From assembly GCA_965369385.1 (NCBI GenBank), contig CBDUQP010000037.1, positions 1-25,935 of the forward strand: a DNA stretch of 25,935 nucleotides, given 5' to 3'. Of this stretch, positions 1 to 7,247 are shown piece after piece. Each line of letters opens with the position of its first letter. Within the stretch, counting starts at the first letter, position 1. The DNA is from CBDUQP01 sp965369385 (GTDB lineage Bacteria; Planctomycetota; Phycisphaerae; SM23-33). The notes beneath the pieces are model-generated. The model searched no databases and was not told the DNA's origin. It saw nothing but the letters and a program-made list of their open reading frames with translations. The position numbers and the translations under genes are program-made.

Positions 1-54
1 GCGGATTGGGCTTAAATGAAAAAGGAACCAACATTCGCTATGGATGTTGGTTCC
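1..54. repeat. 54-bp direct repeat, copy 1
   Basis: Bases 1-54 are identical to 207-260. Each copy contains an 11-bp perfect inverted repeat (GGAACCAACAT / ATGTTGGTTCC) around a 9-nt loop, with an A-rich run on its left. On the minus strand it reads as hairpin plus T-run, an intrinsic terminator. The copy may extend left of the window. No terminated gene is recognisable between this copy and the next, so it looks like the product of a local duplication. Confidence 0.9.
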
Positions 55-152
55 TGTTACGGATAGGCATGCATTCGTTGTTTTTGGCTTGGCTTGCTCT
101 CAATGGGTCCATTTGGTGGGATTCGCTGCGCGGCGCCGATTTCATCGGCGTC

Positions 153-206
153 GAACCCCCGTTAGGTCTGCTTCGCAGCCCTGGGGGTTCAAATCCCCCC
201 CCCTTT
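153..206 (+). other. tRNA T-arm-like remnant
   Basis: Bases 183-199 form a textbook T-arm: a GGGGG stem, the seven-base loop TTCAAAT and CCCCC. The preceding segment holds a second copy of the arm in inverse orientation (GAACCCCC at 153-160 against GGGGGTTC at 183-190). I could not find the matching 5' acceptor strand, which would be AAAGGGG. It is therefore not an intact tRNA; it is most likely the 3' part of a lost or duplicated type II tRNA such as Ser or Leu. Confidence 0.35.
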
Positions 207-260
207 GCGGATTGGGCTTAAATGAAAAAGGAACCAACATTCGCTATGGATGTTGGTTCC
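207..260. repeat. 54-bp direct repeat, copy 2
   Basis: Exact second copy of the repeat at 1-54, offset by 206 bp. This copy sits directly behind the 3' end of the minus-strand tRNA-Ser, so its hairpin has a clear job as that gene's terminator. Confidence 0.9.
224..260 (-). terminator. intrinsic terminator of tRNA-Ser
   Basis: On the minus strand an 11-bp perfect stem (230-240 with 250-260) is followed by TTTTTC, and it starts 4 nt after the tRNA discriminator base. Stem strength, the T-run and position all fit Rho-independent termination. Confidence 0.8.
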
Positions 261-264
261 TTAC

Positions 265-354
265 CGGAGAGGGGGGGATTCGAACCCCCGGTACGCCTTG
301 TGAGCGTACGTCGGTTTAGCAAACCGGTGCATTCAGCCACTCTGCCACCTCTCC
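265..354 (-). tRNA. tRNA-Ser (anticodon GCT)
   Basis: Read on the minus strand this folds as a type II tRNA of about 90 nt. The acceptor stem is GGAGAGG with CCTCTCC, the anticodon loop is TTGCTAA giving anticodon GCT (serine AGC/AGT codons), and a long variable arm precedes a T-arm with the loop TTCGAAT. The discriminator base is G, as expected for serine. CCA is not encoded. A strong intrinsic terminator follows immediately. Confidence 0.95.
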
Positions 355-602
355 AGGTGCAACTGCTTGGCTATCAGGATGTTAGTCTAAATCTCTATCC
401 TGCACACATCGCTAAGCAGAGGGGTAATTTACCCTCCATGTTGGGTCAGGTCAAGGAAGTATGTGCTCAATAGCGTAAATTCCAGCAGACAGGCCGTTTG
501 GGCCGGTAGTCTCGTCGGGCCGTTCCACTTGTAACCTGCCTGATGCTGCGGGCAGGCACTTGGCCATCAACAGTCAGAGCCATCAGCTCGGCAAGTAGAA
601 AA

Positions 603-2141
603 TCAGTCGGCGAACTCGAAGGTAAAGAGCTTCGAGCCTCGCATCTGGAACTTCAGGCGGATGGGTTTTCCGCGCAGTTGAGATACGTCGGAACTCATTC
701 GCCATGTCACTGTGATGTCCAGACGGTTGAGGTCGATCGGATCGCAGTCGGCCAGCGTGAAGCCTTCAATCGCCTTGCCGGATTCGTCCTGAATCTCAAC
801 GAATGTCTCCCCGAGTCCGGCGCAATCGATGTTCAGCTTCAGCGTACTACCATCATGCACGAGCGGTTTGGTGACGAAGCTGCCTTCGCCGGTTCCGCTG
901 GACAGTGATATGAACCGGTCGCGGGTTTGGATCAGGCGGTAGACTGCACAGTCATGTTTCTCGCGTGCGGGACAGAATACTGCATGTGTCGTCTTGCTGC
1001 CATTATAGTATTGGTAGACATGGTGGCCGCGAGTGATCATCGCCGGTTCCGCCATTACCAGTCCGCCATCGTCATCGATGCCGTACAGACCGGAATTGAT
1101 GTAGGGTCGGCGGTCCGGGCGTGACCAGGTTCGGCCATCGCGGCTGACTGCCAGTTGCGTCTCGAAGGTGCCGTCATTTCCCTGGGCGAAGTATTTGTGG
1201 TTCTCCCGGCCGGTGCGGTCGATGGTGGCGGGATAGCTGCGGAACATGCCCGGGAATCCCACATACAAGCCATCGGCGTAACGTGTCATGCTGATGTGGT
1301 TCACGTCCAGGCCGGGGATTTCAGGGTCCAACTCGTCCACGTCCATTACTGTATCGAGTTCGTGTTCGAGGTATGTCGTGCCTGTAATATCGGCATCGCG
1401 AGGCACATGTTCGTATGGCCAGGGTGTTTCGTGCAGGTTGTCGGCTTCTGCGCGAACGGTGGTTCGCTTGCGTGGGAAACCTCGCAGAAACGCCACGTAT
1501 TTGCCGAGTAGGGGATCATAGATAACCTGATTGTTGGTGTCGGCAGCGAAGGGCAGCATTGGCTCTTCGTTGCGTGTCCAGTGGATGCCGTCGGGCGAGA
1601 CTGTGATGTACAGCTTGCGTCCGACTTCGCAAATCGCCATGAACTTCTCGTCGTCTCCTCCCAGCGGGTTAAGTGCGGGCGGGAACATTCGCTGCGGTAG
1701 TATGTTATTATCCGTGCTGCCGCGAAACTCATACAGTCCCAGATTGGGACGTTGCCAGTTGATCCCATCTGTTGACTCGGCGTAGCAGGCAAGGAAAAGC
1801 TCAGCCATTATGTCTTCGCCCACAAGGGGCCAGCCACACTTGAGGCACAGCAGTTCTGTTCCGGCATTGGCGTCCTTGCATCGCGGGCAGTCGCGTGTGC
1901 CATCGATGGGCTCGACGCACGGCGAGGCCGTGTACCACATCTTGTAAACACCATCGTCCTCTACGATCGAATCGACGCAAATGCGATATTCCTCCCAAGG
2001 ATTCTCCGGCACCATGACCGGGCCTGCCTTCTGTGGCGGGTTCATCTCAAGCTGCACACCGTCATGTTCGGCTAGCATAGACAAATCGGGGAAGAACTGC
2101 TTGGCGTGGGCAATGTCAAATGGCGTAGTTGAGCTGGGCAC
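603..2141 (-). CDS. five-bladed propeller glycosidase-like protein with inserted zinc ribbon
   Basis: A 512-residue protein with repeated propeller-blade motifs of the GH43/GH32/GH130-like fold, such as YKMWYTA, ACYAESTDGINW, LYITVSPDGIHW and LAVSRDGRTWSRP. Members act on or bind glycans; the substrate cannot be told here. The last ~80 residues (from about 430) look like a separate beta-rich domain. No signal peptide is evident with the chosen start. Unusually, a CxxC-X10-CxxC zinc ribbon (Cys85, 88, 99, 102) interrupts the first recognisable blade between the WYTA and ACYAES strands. I chose GTG at 2141 because GGAG lies 8 nt upstream; the reading frame stays open to an ATG at 2222, but that stretch is Arg-rich, has no ribosome binding site and overlaps a promoter-like sequence. 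It is divergent from the isomerase-like gene. The family call is from motif pattern only. Confidence 0.7.
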   Translation of the reverse strand: MPSSTTPFDIAHAKQFFPDLSMLAEHDGVQLEMNPPQKAGPVMVPENPWEEYRICVDSIVEDDGVYKMWYTASPCVEPIDGTRDCPRCKDANAGTELLCLKCGWPLVGEDIMAELFLACYAESTDGINWQRPNLGLYEFRGSTDNNILPQRMFPPALNPLGGDDEKFMAICEVGRKLYITVSPDGIHWTRNEEPMLPFAADTNNQVIYDPLLGKYVAFLRGFPRKRTTVRAEADNLHETPWPYEHVPRDADITGTTYLEHELDTVMDVDELDPEIPGLDVNHISMTRYADGLYVGFPGMFRSYPATIDRTGRENHKYFAQGNDGTFETQLAVSRDGRTWSRPDRRPYINSGLYGIDDDGGLVMAEPAMITRGHHVYQYYNGSKTTHAVFCPAREKHDCAVYRLIQTRDRFISLSSGTGEGSFVTKPLVHDGSTLKLNIDCAGLGETFVEIQDESGKAIEGFTLADCDPIDLNRLDITVTWRMSSDVSQLRGKPIRLKFQMRGSKLFTFEFAD

Positions 2142-2192
2142 GGGCGAGTCTCCGATTGATGTTGGGTGAGGTAATGTGCACTGTGCAATTGT

Positions 2193-2210
2193 ACGACGTC
2201 GTCTACTATA
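2193..2210 (-). promoter_or_regulatory. possible promoter/operator of the propeller gene
   Basis: On the minus strand TATAGT (2205-2210) resembles a -10 box; no good -35 is visible. Directly downstream lies a perfect 10-bp palindrome ACGACGTCGT (2193-2202), an operator-like position. Both lie about 60 nt before the chosen GTG start and would be inside the gene if the longer ATG start were used. Confidence 0.25.
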
Positions 2211-2435
2211 TGGATGTAGCATATATCAGACACTAGTAGTACCGTCAATGCCGAAATATAATCAGAATCTGAAAGTTGGATTTGCGGGGTATCGGTGGTG
2301 TTGGGTGTGGTCTGGTTTGGTAAATACGTCGCAAAGCTTAGCTACATAGGTGTTTAGTGTGCATGAAAGGGTTGTCTGTCGGTTCACCTATCCGGCGGAA
2401 AGCAGCGAAGATGAAAGCTTTTGGCGAGATTTATC

Positions 2436-2462
2436 TTGATAAATGGGCGTTTAATATATAAT
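2436..2462 (+). promoter_or_regulatory. candidate sigma70-type promoter for the isomerase-FIST unit
   Basis: TTGATA (2436-2441), a 15-bp spacer and a perfect TATAAT (2457-2462) lie about 90 nt upstream of the ATG at 2555. The spacer is 2 nt shorter than ideal. The rest of the 2142-2554 gap is AT-richer non-coding DNA with no other gene. Confidence 0.4.
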
Positions 2463-2554
2463 ACACATGTTAAATAGCCGCGGGTCAGGTTCAAGATACG
2501 CGGTATCACACATAACCTCAATATGATGGTCAAGTATATCACAGGAGCCATGAG

Positions 2555-4396
2555 ATGCCTTTGTACGAAAATCGGGACAATGCGGAAAACAAGATCGCCG
2601 TCAAGGATGAATGGCGACAGTCGGTCGTCAGCGGGGGAGGTGCCTGTGTTGCGGCTATTGCCGATATCATTCGCAAGCGTCGGGGCGACGGTGGCGGCGG
2701 GCTGATATTGGCATTTGACGGATGGTATGGCGTGGATTGGCAGGCCGTGGTTGACGGTGTGCAGGCGGCAGTTGTCGGCGAAGGTGCTACGATGCGCGTC
2801 GAGAACATCAATCAGCTATATCTGTCTGCCGATCAGATTGCCGAATACAAAGTTCCCTTCATCGGCGAAGATCCCGCATTCGGCGTGGTGAATACCGATG
2901 GGCACATTATAGACCTCATGGACTCACAGAAAGTCCAGGCCTGCAAGGCATCACTTGCCGAGGCTCGCAAGGCCGGCGAGGTGGTGCTGGTGTTCGGTTA
3001 TGGCGCTGCTATCCCGGAGCTTCGCGATGCGTATGATGTGATGTTCTACTTCGACAAGACCCGTCAGCCGCTGCTGTGGCAGATATGGGAGGGCAAGCTT
3101 GTGCCCTTCGCCCAGGACGATCCGAAGGCCGATTACTTCTGGAAGGAATATTACTACTGCGATTATTATTTGCTGCATCGCCAGAAGGATTACGCCATCG
3201 AGCAGATGGATTACTACCTTGAGGCCATCGAGTTTGAAGGCCTCAAGATGCTTCCTCGTGAGACCTATGATGGTGTGATGTCTACGCTGGTAACGTATCC
3301 GGTGAAGGAAGTGAAGATATATCAGCCGGGTCCGTGGGGAGCGTACCGCTACAAGGATATCGGGGACGTGCCCGGCCTGGAGTGCAATGCGTGGAACGAG
3401 CTGGCCGGTCCCGAATTGAGCATGCTGGTAGACCTGGGTGACGGTATTGTGCTGAACATGCCGGCTATGAACCTGATGCAATATGCTGACGAGTTTGTGG
3501 GCCCGTATTTGAACGAGACGTATCCTGGTCTGTTCCCGATGGACGTGTGGTTGGATGATGGTTATTTTCCGAAGCCCACGCCATCTGAGCGGACAAGCAT
3601 GCCGATCCACAATCACCCCAGCAGCGACTACGTGAAGCAGCATTTCAAGGAGCCTATCGGGCGTTATGAAACTTACTACATCGCCGAAGCCTACCAGGGC
3701 GCCAACACATGGATGGGCTTCTTCGAAGATGCCGATCTGGAGGTTTGGGAAGCCAAGTGTCGCAAGTCTTCCGCTGAAATGACGCCCATCGAAGACTGGA
3801 AAGAGTTCATCGTCAACTGGAAGACAAACGTTGGCGATCTGTTCTTGATTCCGCCGGGCACAACTCACGGCCATGGCGGCAACCAGATGGTGCTTGAGAT
3901 GGACACCTGCCCGAGCATCGCCGGCACGGAGTATTCTTTCTTCACATACGATTTTAACAGGCCATCTTGGGACGATGAGACCAAGACCATGACTGCACCT
4001 CCCATGAAGATGCACTTGGATCACGGTTTCGATAACTGCAAATGGGTCCGCGAGAACTGGGTGAAGGATCATCTCAAGCCGACCGCCGAGATAATCAAGT
4101 GGACGAAGGAGTACTCGCTTGATCGCTACGGTTCATACGGCCAGATGCCCTTCGAGATTGAACGCCTGCACTTCAACGAGCGTGCGGAGTATGACACCGA
4201 AGGCAAGTTCGTACACGTAGTGACGCTGACAATCGGCAAGCGGGTAATGATTCGCTCCAAAAGCAATCCCGAGCTCCAGACCGAGATCGACTGGTATCAG
4301 TCGGCATTGGTGCCCGCGTGCTTCGGCGAATATGAGTACGTGAACATGGGCGAAGGCGCGTGTTCGGTCGTGCTGATGCGTTGGAAGAAGGGTTAG
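2555..4396 (+). CDS. large class I mannose-6-phosphate isomerase-like cupin protein
   Basis: A 613-residue, probably cytoplasmic protein. The C-terminal two thirds carry cupin metal-site motifs of class I phosphomannose isomerases: IHNHPSS with His352 and His354, the following RYETYYIAEA with Glu372, and GDLFLIPPGTTHGHG with His438/His440. Such enzymes interconvert mannose-6-phosphate and fructose-6-phosphate using zinc. The N-terminal ~210 residues are extra compared with ordinary enzymes of 300-400 residues; they contain hydrophobic strands (GLILAFDGWYG, VVLVFGYG) and resemble a degenerate kinase-like alpha/beta domain, but no Walker A motif is visible. AGGAG 7 nt before the ATG fixes the start. 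The FIST-like gene follows after 2 nt, so the two are surely cotranscribed. The real substrate may be another phospho-sugar or sugar acid. Confidence 0.7.
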   Translation: MPLYENRDNAENKIAVKDEWRQSVVSGGGACVAAIADIIRKRRGDGGGGLILAFDGWYGVDWQAVVDGVQAAVVGEGATMRVENINQLYLSADQIAEYKVPFIGEDPAFGVVNTDGHIIDLMDSQKVQACKASLAEARKAGEVVLVFGYGAAIPELRDAYDVMFYFDKTRQPLLWQIWEGKLVPFAQDDPKADYFWKEYYYCDYYLLHRQKDYAIEQMDYYLEAIEFEGLKMLPRETYDGVMSTLVTYPVKEVKIYQPGPWGAYRYKDIGDVPGLECNAWNELAGPELSMLVDLGDGIVLNMPAMNLMQYADEFVGPYLNETYPGLFPMDVWLDDGYFPKPTPSERTSMPIHNHPSSDYVKQHFKEPIGRYETYYIAEAYQGANTWMGFFEDADLEVWEAKCRKSSAEMTPIEDWKEFIVNWKTNVGDLFLIPPGTTHGHGGNQMVLEMDTCPSIAGTEYSFFTYDFNRPSWDDETKTMTAPPMKMHLDHGFDNCKWVRENWVKDHLKPTAEIIKWTKEYSLDRYGSYGQMPFEIERLHFNERAEYDTEGKFVHVVTLTIGKRVMIRSKSNPELQTEIDWYQSALVPACFGEYEYVNMGEGACSVVLMRWKKG

Positions 4397-4398
4397 GC

Positions 4399-5325
4399 AT
4401 GACTACTGATACTTGGCGGGTGGGCGTCTGGTCAACTGACGCTCACTCGCCGTGCGATAGTGGCGTATTCGGCTGGGCTTCGCATGGTTTCTGCACGGAT
4501 GCATTGTTCTGCGGGGCCGGGGAAGACGCATTCGGCATATGGAGCCGCGAGCCGAATGGTGTGACTTTTTGCGGGAAGTATTGTGACGTGCTGGCCCAGG
4601 TTCGCGATTTATCATTTACGCCATCTCTGGTGCTGATTGCATTCGCGCATGCGGCTGGAGTGGCTGGGTTCCTGGTGGATATGTCAAGTTTTTCGAACAT
4701 GCGTGGCGTGCCAATCGCCGGCGGCGGGGCAGCCATGGCACCCCGCAGCGATACCGGTAGAATGCGACCTTGCGGCGAAGATGTGACTTTGCTGGCGATA
4801 TCGGGCGGGCGGTACGCGGTTGAGAGTTTAAACGTGCTCGATGCATCCGTCGACATGCTGGAGTTCCGCGGCGGTGGCAATTGTATTGAACAGTTGCGCC
4901 CGGCCGGTAAGCCTGACTGGACGGCGGCAGGTGAGTTGTGGGAATCATTCAAATCTGCTCGCCGCATCGCCCCTGACGACAACGAGTCGATAGCTCTGAC
5001 ACGCCCTGACGGAGTCAATCTGCATTGTCACGCCGAGGGAGACTCGCTCCTGGCGGGGGCAGACTTGCCGGCAGATGGTTGGCTTGAGTTCAGGTGCGTG
5101 CATCCCGATGAACTGCATCGTCGCGTGAGTGAATTCATCAGTGTGGAAGGTTCGCTGATTTGCGGCTGCGCTGGACTGGCGAGGCACGTGAAGGACTCTG
5201 CCCGCACGGGCGCAGGCAGTTTGTGCAGTTTCATGTTCGGCGAGATATGCAAAACCGAGGCAGGAGTGGTATTCGGGAACCTGATGATGACGAGAGTTCT
5301 GCCGGTTTTGGGCGAATCAGATTGA
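4399..5325 (+). CDS. FIST-domain-like protein
   Basis: A 308-residue protein without signal peptide or membrane segment. Residues ~60-140 (SLVLIAFAHAAG, VPIAGGGAAM) match the pattern of a FIST_N domain. The C-terminal part (LLAGADLPADGWLEF, ICGCAGLARHV, CSFMFGEICKTE) matches FIST_C, which typically has a Cys-containing strand followed by a GEI motif and a final Asn/Thr strand. FIST proteins are proposed small-ligand sensors, often tied to signalling proteins, but here there is no kinase or cyclase fusion. It starts 2 nt after the upstream stop codon, implying translational coupling with the isomerase-like enzyme. The assignment rests on remembered motif layout and could be wrong. Confidence 0.55.
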   Translation: MTTDTWRVGVWSTDAHSPCDSGVFGWASHGFCTDALFCGAGEDAFGIWSREPNGVTFCGKYCDVLAQVRDLSFTPSLVLIAFAHAAGVAGFLVDMSSFSNMRGVPIAGGGAAMAPRSDTGRMRPCGEDVTLLAISGGRYAVESLNVLDASVDMLEFRGGGNCIEQLRPAGKPDWTAAGELWESFKSARRIAPDDNESIALTRPDGVNLHCHAEGDSLLAGADLPADGWLEFRCVHPDELHRRVSEFISVEGSLICGCAGLARHVKDSARTGAGSLCSFMFGEICKTEAGVVFGNLMMTRVLPVLGESD

Positions 5326-5348
5326 CCGGCAGGGGCTTATAGCAGGGG

Positions 5349-6242
5349 TTAGGTGGGTTTTGTTCGCAGCATGCGTACGAAGAGTTTTTCGGCGGGGCTC
5401 GGGGCCTTGGTGCGGTTGCGTATTATGCCCAATTCCCTTACCCACTTTTTTTCGCTGGAGAATGAAGCTGCCGACATGCGTCCATTGGCTACTTCATGTT
5501 GGACGTTTTCCTTTGGCAGGATACTGATCCCGGAGTTGATTTCCACCGAGCGTTTGAGAAGCTCGATATTATCGAATTCCATTTTGATATTGATCGAGAT
5601 CTTATGGCTCTTCAGGACGCGGTCTATATATTGGCGTGTCGGTATGCTTTCGCTGAACGCGACGAAATCTTCGCCGGATATCTCTGACGGGTCGACTGTG
5701 TCTTTTGCGGCAAGGCGGTGCTGCGGTGCGCACACGAGGACCATTTCTTCGTTGATGAAAGGGATGATCTCTATGGAGCGGTGTGTTTCGGGAAAGGCTA
5801 CGATACCGAGGTCCATCTCGTTATTCAGGACGGCAGCGTTGATACGATGCCAGTGCGTGTATTCCACGTGCAGGTTGACTTCCGGATGGGCCTGCATGAA
5901 TTCGCGAATATAGGGGTCCAGCAGATAGAATCCGACGGAATAGATGGTTCCCACGCGAAGAGTTCCGTGCACCTCGTCCGCCGCTGAACGGATTTCGGCC
6001 AGCATGCCTTCGTAGCGAAGGAGAATGTCCTTTGCGGCGTTGTAGAACGCCATGCCTGCATCGGTTGCCACTGTCAATCCACCGCTGCGGCGGATCAACT
6101 CCATGGATAATTCATCCTCCAGCTTGGAAATCTGCTGTGAGACGGCCGACTGCGTGACGCGGCTCATTGTGGCCGCCCGCGAGAAGCTACCGGAGTCTAC
6201 AAGATCACAGAAGGTCTTCATTGTTTGGAGTTTCATCTGCAT
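5349..6242 (-). CDS. LysR-family transcriptional regulator
   Basis: A 297-residue protein of standard LysR length. The N-terminal winged helix-turn-helix (about residues 4-63: MKTFCDLVDSGSFSRAA, TQSAVSQQISKLEDEL) is followed by a linker helix and a periplasmic-binding-protein-like effector domain starting at HGTLRVGTIYSVG (~residue 92). It acts as a cytoplasmic DNA-binding regulator whose ligand is unknown. Its start lies 6 nt after the stop of the upstream amidase gene, so it is cotranscribed with it; that hints that it senses a substrate or product of the amidase or of a related nitrogen pathway. A second in-frame ATG lies two codons in. It is convergent with the FIST-like gene, with only 23 bp between stops. 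Confidence 0.9.
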   Translation of the reverse strand: MQMKLQTMKTFCDLVDSGSFSRAATMSRVTQSAVSQQISKLEDELSMELIRRSGGLTVATDAGMAFYNAAKDILLRYEGMLAEIRSAADEVHGTLRVGTIYSVGFYLLDPYIREFMQAHPEVNLHVEYTHWHRINAAVLNNEMDLGIVAFPETHRSIEIIPFINEEMVLVCAPQHRLAAKDTVDPSEISGEDFVAFSESIPTRQYIDRVLKSHKISINIKMEFDNIELLKRSVEINSGISILPKENVQHEVANGRMSAASFSSEKKWVRELGIIRNRTKAPSPAEKLFVRMLRTKPT

Positions 6243-6248
6243 GGCATT

Positions 6249-7022
6249 CTACCGGATATCGTCCCTTATGTCTCGTAGTGCGGGGAATTCCTGCCGCCAC
6301 TGGCGAATCGCTTCTGGATCGATACCCACGCTGATTGCCCGCTCCCAATTGCCAGCGTCAGCGATGATATTGCCTTTTGGATCAATCACAACCGTTCCGC
6401 CGCAGTAATTGCAGTTCGGGTCCTTGCCGCATCGGTTGACGCCTACGACGTAGGCCTGGTTCTCTATCGCGCGGGCCTGCAGGAGGGTGGTCCAGTGTGA
6501 GATTCGCGAAGCGGGCCAGCTTGCTATGACCACGAACATCTCAGCGCCCCGGCGAACTGCCGAGCGGAAAAGTTCGGGGAATCGCAGATCGTAGCATATC
6601 ACCGGGACGGCCGTGATGTCGCCCGTTTGTATTACGCTGATCGCGTTGCCGGATTCATAGTAGTCGGTTTCGTTGGCGTAGCTGAAGGGGTATGCTTTTG
6701 CGTAGCGGGCGATCTCCACGGCGGACGGGTCGGTGACGATGGCTTCGTTGCGGGCCTTGCCTGCCGGCGTTCGTGTGGCGACCCCGCCGATTGTCCAGCA
6801 TTGGTATTGGCTCGCTATTGCTGCCAGGAATTTCGCGGTGCTGCCATCTTGGGATTCAGCCACCTTTTCGATGTCCATGCTGTAACCGGTGGCGAACATC
6901 TCCGGTAGTACCACCATATCGCCAGGGGCTGGAGGGCACTGGTCAAGCATCTGGCGGGTCTTGGCGTAGTTGGCGTCAGGGTCTTGCCATGCGATATCGA
7001 GTTGGAGGCAGATTATATTCAT
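6249..7022 (-). CDS. nitrilase-superfamily amidohydrolase (omega-amidase-like)
   Basis: A 257-residue carbon-nitrogen hydrolase. The catalytic triad is visible: Glu41 in LPEMFATGY, Lys109 in YAKAYPF and Cys143 in VICYDLRFPE. The ASWPASRISHW and LLQARAIENQAYVVGVNRCG segments are typical of the YafV/Nit2 omega-amidase branch, which hydrolyses alpha-keto amides such as 2-oxoglutaramate and releases ammonia. That role would suit the neighbouring GS/GOGAT block, but the substrate is inferred. No clear ribosome binding site precedes the ATG. Instead the stop of a short upstream reading frame overlaps it as ATGA, so initiation may be coupled or leaderless. The LysR gene follows 6 nt after the stop. 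Confidence 0.85.
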   Translation of the reverse strand: MNIICLQLDIAWQDPDANYAKTRQMLDQCPPAPGDMVVLPEMFATGYSMDIEKVAESQDGSTAKFLAAIASQYQCWTIGGVATRTPAGKARNEAIVTDPSAVEIARYAKAYPFSYANETDYYESGNAISVIQTGDITAVPVICYDLRFPELFRSAVRRGAEMFVVIASWPASRISHWTTLLQARAIENQAYVVGVNRCGKDPNCNYCGGTVVIDPKGNIIADAGNWERAISVGIDPEAIRQWRQEFPALRDIRDDIR

Positions 7023-7181
7023 TGTGGGTGATAGTTGTTCTTGTCACGGGCCGGTACGTACCGTGTTTGGACAATGATCTTCTCTGGCGGCGATGAATGC
7101 AACAATGAGTTGTGGCACACAGCCCAAACCGAGCTCCCTTTTTCCAGAAAGTCCTTCGTAAAGCCTTCCAGAATATCCCCT

Positions 7182-7212
7182 AAAAAGAAACCCGCCGGGG
7201 TTAACCAGCGGG
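7182..7212 (-). terminator. intrinsic terminator after gltD
   Basis: On the minus strand an 8-bp GC-rich stem (CCCGCTGG with CCGGCGGG, including one G-T pair) around a 6-nt loop is followed by TTTCTTTTT. It lies 36 nt past the gltD stop and separates gltBD from the amidase-LysR pair. Confidence 0.85.
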
Positions 7213-7247
7213 CCTCTTTGCACATCATGCTGCTCGGGATGGGTTTC

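Noticed and set aside
55..206. A complete second tRNA
   Set aside because: Only the T-arm fits; no 5' acceptor strand, D-arm or consistent anticodon arm could be assembled on either strand.
6..473. Short plus-strand frames over the tRNA-Ser region
   Set aside because: They run through a tRNA gene and the terminator repeats; such frames are a known false call.
535..556. Terminator for the propeller hydrolase gene (CCTGCC/GGCAGG hairpin)
   Set aside because: The 6-bp stem has a 10-nt loop and no T-run on the minus strand.
2319..2337. Sigma54 promoter before the isomerase-like gene (GG-N10-GC)
   Set aside because: Only the GG and GC spacing fits; the -24 and -12 boxes match poorly, and a sigma70-type pair lies closer to the gene.
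2951..4072. 373-codon minus-strand open frame inside the isomerase-like gene
   Set aside because: It is fully antisense to a well-supported gene, has the His/Ile/Val-rich composition of an antisense frame, and has no family motif.
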